DNA of 6,956 nt from Acidimicrobiaceae bacterium (GTDB lineage Bacteria; Actinomycetota; Acidimicrobiia; Acidimicrobiales; RAAP-2). Below, one piece after another: positions 5,676 through 6,956 of this stretch. The notes beneath the pieces were generated by a model. The model made no database searches, had not been told where the DNA came from, and was given only the letters and a program-made list of their open reading frames with translations. Each line of letters opens with the position of its first letter. Position 1 is the first letter of the stretch. Both the position numbers and the translations under genes were made by a program. Location: positions 1 to 6,956 of the forward strand of contig PLCI01000128.1 in NCBI GenBank assembly GCA_003135595.1, read 5' to 3'.

Positions 5676-6257
5676 GTGACGAGCCCTCCTTCGCCTGCGG
5701 ACGCCGCAGAAGGCGCCGTGGTCCGAAGCGCCCGCGACGACGATGCCGATGCCATCGAGGTCGTGCTGATCGAGGCCTTCGAAGCTGACGACCGGCCCGC
5801 GGCACTCGTTCGCGCGCTTCGCGCGTCGCCGGCGCACCTGCCCGAGCTCGAGCTCGTCGCCGAGCGCGGCGGGGTCGTCGTCGGCCACGTGGTCCTCAGC
5901 CGCGTGCACGTCGTCGACGCGACGCGGGCTCGACACCCCGTGCTCGCGCTCTCACCTTTGAGCGTGCGAGTGGCGGTCCAGCGAACGGGCGTCGGCGGCG
6001 CCCTCGTGCTCGAGGCGCTCTCGAGGGCCGACGCCTCAGGCGAGCCGCTCGTGACGGTCGAAGGTCATCCGAGCTACTACCCGAGGTTCGGCTTCGGCCT
6101 CGCTCGCGAGCTCGGCGTGACGATGGCCCTGCCGAACTGGGCGCCCCCCGAGGCCGCGATGGCACGGCTGCGTCCTCGCACCCGACACTGGCCGCAGGGG
6201 CGACTCGAGTACCCCGCGGCCTTCGAGACCGTCCTCGAAGAAGAGCAGCTGCCGTGA
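5676..6257 (+). CDS. GNAT family N-acetyltransferase (YhbS-like)
   Basis: This 193-residue protein has the GCN5-related acetyltransferase fold, which transfers acetyl from acetyl-CoA to an amine. VVRSARDDDADAIEVVLIEA (15-34) is the first strand and helix. LELVAERGGVVVGHVVLS (58-75) gives the central strands. LSPLSVRVAVQRTGVGGALV (92-111) includes the acetyl-CoA pyrophosphate loop QRTGVGGA (102-109). LVTVEGHPSYYPRFGFGLA (125-143) matches the YY-RFGF block typical of the YhbS/COG3153 subgroup. The substrate is unknown; small molecules or protein N-termini are possible. The start taken is GTG 5676, but GTG 5718, preceded by AGAAGG at 5708-5713, would begin directly at the domain and is a good alternative. 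The stop codon overlaps the next gene's start by four bases, which implies translational coupling. Confidence 0.93.
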   Translation: MTSPPSPADAAEGAVVRSARDDDADAIEVVLIEAFEADDRPAALVRALRASPAHLPELELVAERGGVVVGHVVLSRVHVVDATRARHPVLALSPLSVRVAVQRTGVGGALVLEALSRADASGEPLVTVEGHPSYYPRFGFGLARELGVTMALPNWAPPEAAMARLRPRTRHWPQGRLEYPAAFETVLEEEQLP

Positions 6258-6760
6258 CCGCGGCTCGTCACGGATCCACGATGGACGTCGACGCCGCGCG
6301 CGCCTTCGTCCGCGAGCACGGTGTCGTGCTCGTCGCGGCGAACGGCCCGGTGCCGAAGCTGACCGAGGCGATCGCCGGCGAGCCCATCGCGGGCAGCTGG
6401 TGGGGCCATCCGAAGGGGCACCACATCTACGCGGTGCTTGACGAGGTGACGAGCGACGAGGACGTGCTCGTCTGCCGTGCGGTCAACGGGAAGGTGACGC
6501 TCGTGCACCGGCGGCTCTGGCCCGCGCTCATCGCGGCCTCAGCGCGGCTTCCCGCCGAGCGATTGGCCAAGGTCGAACAAGAGCACACCGCGTCCGGGCA
6601 CCACGTGAACCACGAGACGCCGTTCCCCGACTGGGCCAGCGCCGAGGACCGGACCGCCGCCGAGGCGCTCGACGAGGCCGCGGCGATCCGCCTGCTCGGG
6701 TCGTGGGTCACGTCCCCACCGCGGTCTCGTCGCAGCACCCGGGAGTCGTCGGGCCCGTAG
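6254..6760 (+). CDS. Conserved-looking protein of unknown function with SWWGHPKGH motif
   Basis: This encodes a 168-residue soluble protein that I do not assign to a named family. Residues about 13-30 form a helix and strand (AARAFVREHGVVLVAANG). A distinctive SWWGHPKGHHIYAVLDEV (48-65) is followed by DVLVCRAVNGKVTLVHRRLWPALI (70-93) and a helical AERLAKVEQEH (101-111). The spacing of aromatic, His and Gly residues suggests a conserved core rather than random translation; the last 20 residues are low-complexity and probably disordered. No signal peptide or membrane segment is seen. GTG 6254 overlaps the GNAT stop (GTGA), with a purine-rich GAAGAAGAG about eight bases upstream. ATG 6281 (residue 10) is the alternative start. 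Coupling to the GNAT gene hints at a shared role, which is inference only. Confidence 0.75.
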   Translation: MTAARHGSTMDVDAARAFVREHGVVLVAANGPVPKLTEAIAGEPIAGSWWGHPKGHHIYAVLDEVTSDEDVLVCRAVNGKVTLVHRRLWPALIAASARLPAERLAKVEQEHTASGHHVNHETPFPDWASAEDRTAAEALDEAAAIRLLGSWVTSPPRSRRSTRESSGP

Positions 6761-6765
6761 GGCTC
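6751..6765. terminator. Short hairpin across the convergent stop codons
   Basis: GGGCCC (6751-6756) can pair with GGGCTC (6760-6765) around the loop GTA: five Watson-Crick pairs and one G-U. It covers the stop codons of both the plus-strand unknown gene and the minus-strand RDD gene. No T-run is present on either side, so a bidirectional terminator role is only a suggestion. Confidence 0.2.
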
Positions 6766-6956
6766 AGTCGTCGCTCACGACCAGGGTCTCGCACACCTTG
6801 TCGTGGAGGCACTGGGCGTCCTCGTCCCACAGGCACCACAGCACGTCGAGCAGCTGGAGCACCGAGACGAACCCGGCGGCGTAGTACGCGCCGGCCCGCG
6901 CGAACGCGCGCCCGGCGCTGAGCGCGGAGCCGTCGAGGCGCACCGGGCGGATCTTC
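6764..6956 (-). CDS. RDD family membrane protein, C-terminal part
   Basis: The gene enters from beyond the right edge and ends at TGA 6766-6764; 63 residues are visible. They read as the C-terminus of an RDD-domain integral membrane protein. A basic segment (KIRPVRLDGSALSAGRAFAR, 1-20) leads into a hydrophobic helix (AYYAAGFVSVLQLLDVLWCL, 23-42), and then LWDEDAQCLHDKVCETLVV (42-60) matches the family's closing signature LWD...Q.LHDK...T.VV. RDD proteins are small polytopic proteins of mostly unknown role, some linked to transport. Unusually, three cysteines occur in this short tail (residues 41, 49 and 55). The start and the Arg-Asp-Asp segment that names the family are outside the window. 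The stop is 3 bp from the convergent gene's stop. Confidence 0.85.
   Translation of the reverse strand, partial: KIRPVRLDGSALSAGRAFARAGAYYAAGFVSVLQLLDVLWCLWDEDAQCLHDKVCETLVVSDD

Noticed and set aside
4649..5755. Minus-strand 368-codon frame overlapping the acyltransferase-like gene
   Set aside because: Arg/Ala-rich shadow in another frame; the frame at 5295-4012 shows continuous AT-family similarity.

Overview
The window looks like chromosomal DNA from a high-GC Gram-positive lineage. Most genes are strongly GC-rich at third codon positions, GTG starts are used freely, and the tRNA has no encoded CCA. I infer an actinobacterium, possibly of the Acidimicrobiia type, but nothing here fixes the taxon. 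There is no integrase, transposase, CRISPR array or rRNA.

Layout. The window opens inside a tRNA-Val(CAC) gene, of which only the 3' part is present (1-45). A strong stem-loop (78-112) follows, then an alpha/beta-hydrolase gene (127-891, +) whose base composition is less GC-rich than the rest. A 259-bp spacer with two GC-rich hairpins precedes a DinB/DUF664-type gene (1151-1669, +).

This converges on a three-gene minus-strand cluster, in transcription order: (i) 5295-4012, a FabD-like acyltransferase homologue whose active-site Ser and two other key positions are replaced, fused to a C-terminal biotinyl/lipoyl-like domain with no lysine; (ii) 3942-2524, an FAD-dependent oxidoreductase of the aromatic hydroxylase/epoxidase type; (iii) 2488-1706, an alpha/beta-fold epoxide hydrolase with a complete active site but an in-frame amber codon eight residues before its expected end. 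Spacing of 69 and 35 bp suggests one operon. The FAD enzyme and epoxide hydrolase could act in sequence (oxygenate, then open an epoxide). The acyltransferase-like protein may be a non-catalytic partner. The substrate is unknown.

Divergent from this cluster is a plus-strand run: a short membrane protein resembling the first half of a DUF1003 domain (5424-5669), a GNAT acetyltransferase (5676-6257) and a conserved-looking protein of unknown function (6254-6760), the last two overlapping by 4 bp. The run ends 3 bp from the stop codon of a minus-strand RDD-family membrane protein, of which only the last 63 residues lie in the window (6764-6956).

The most unusual item is the acyltransferase-like pseudoenzyme/carrier-like fusion heading the putative oxygenation operon. 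The premature amber codon in the epoxide hydrolase is the second.
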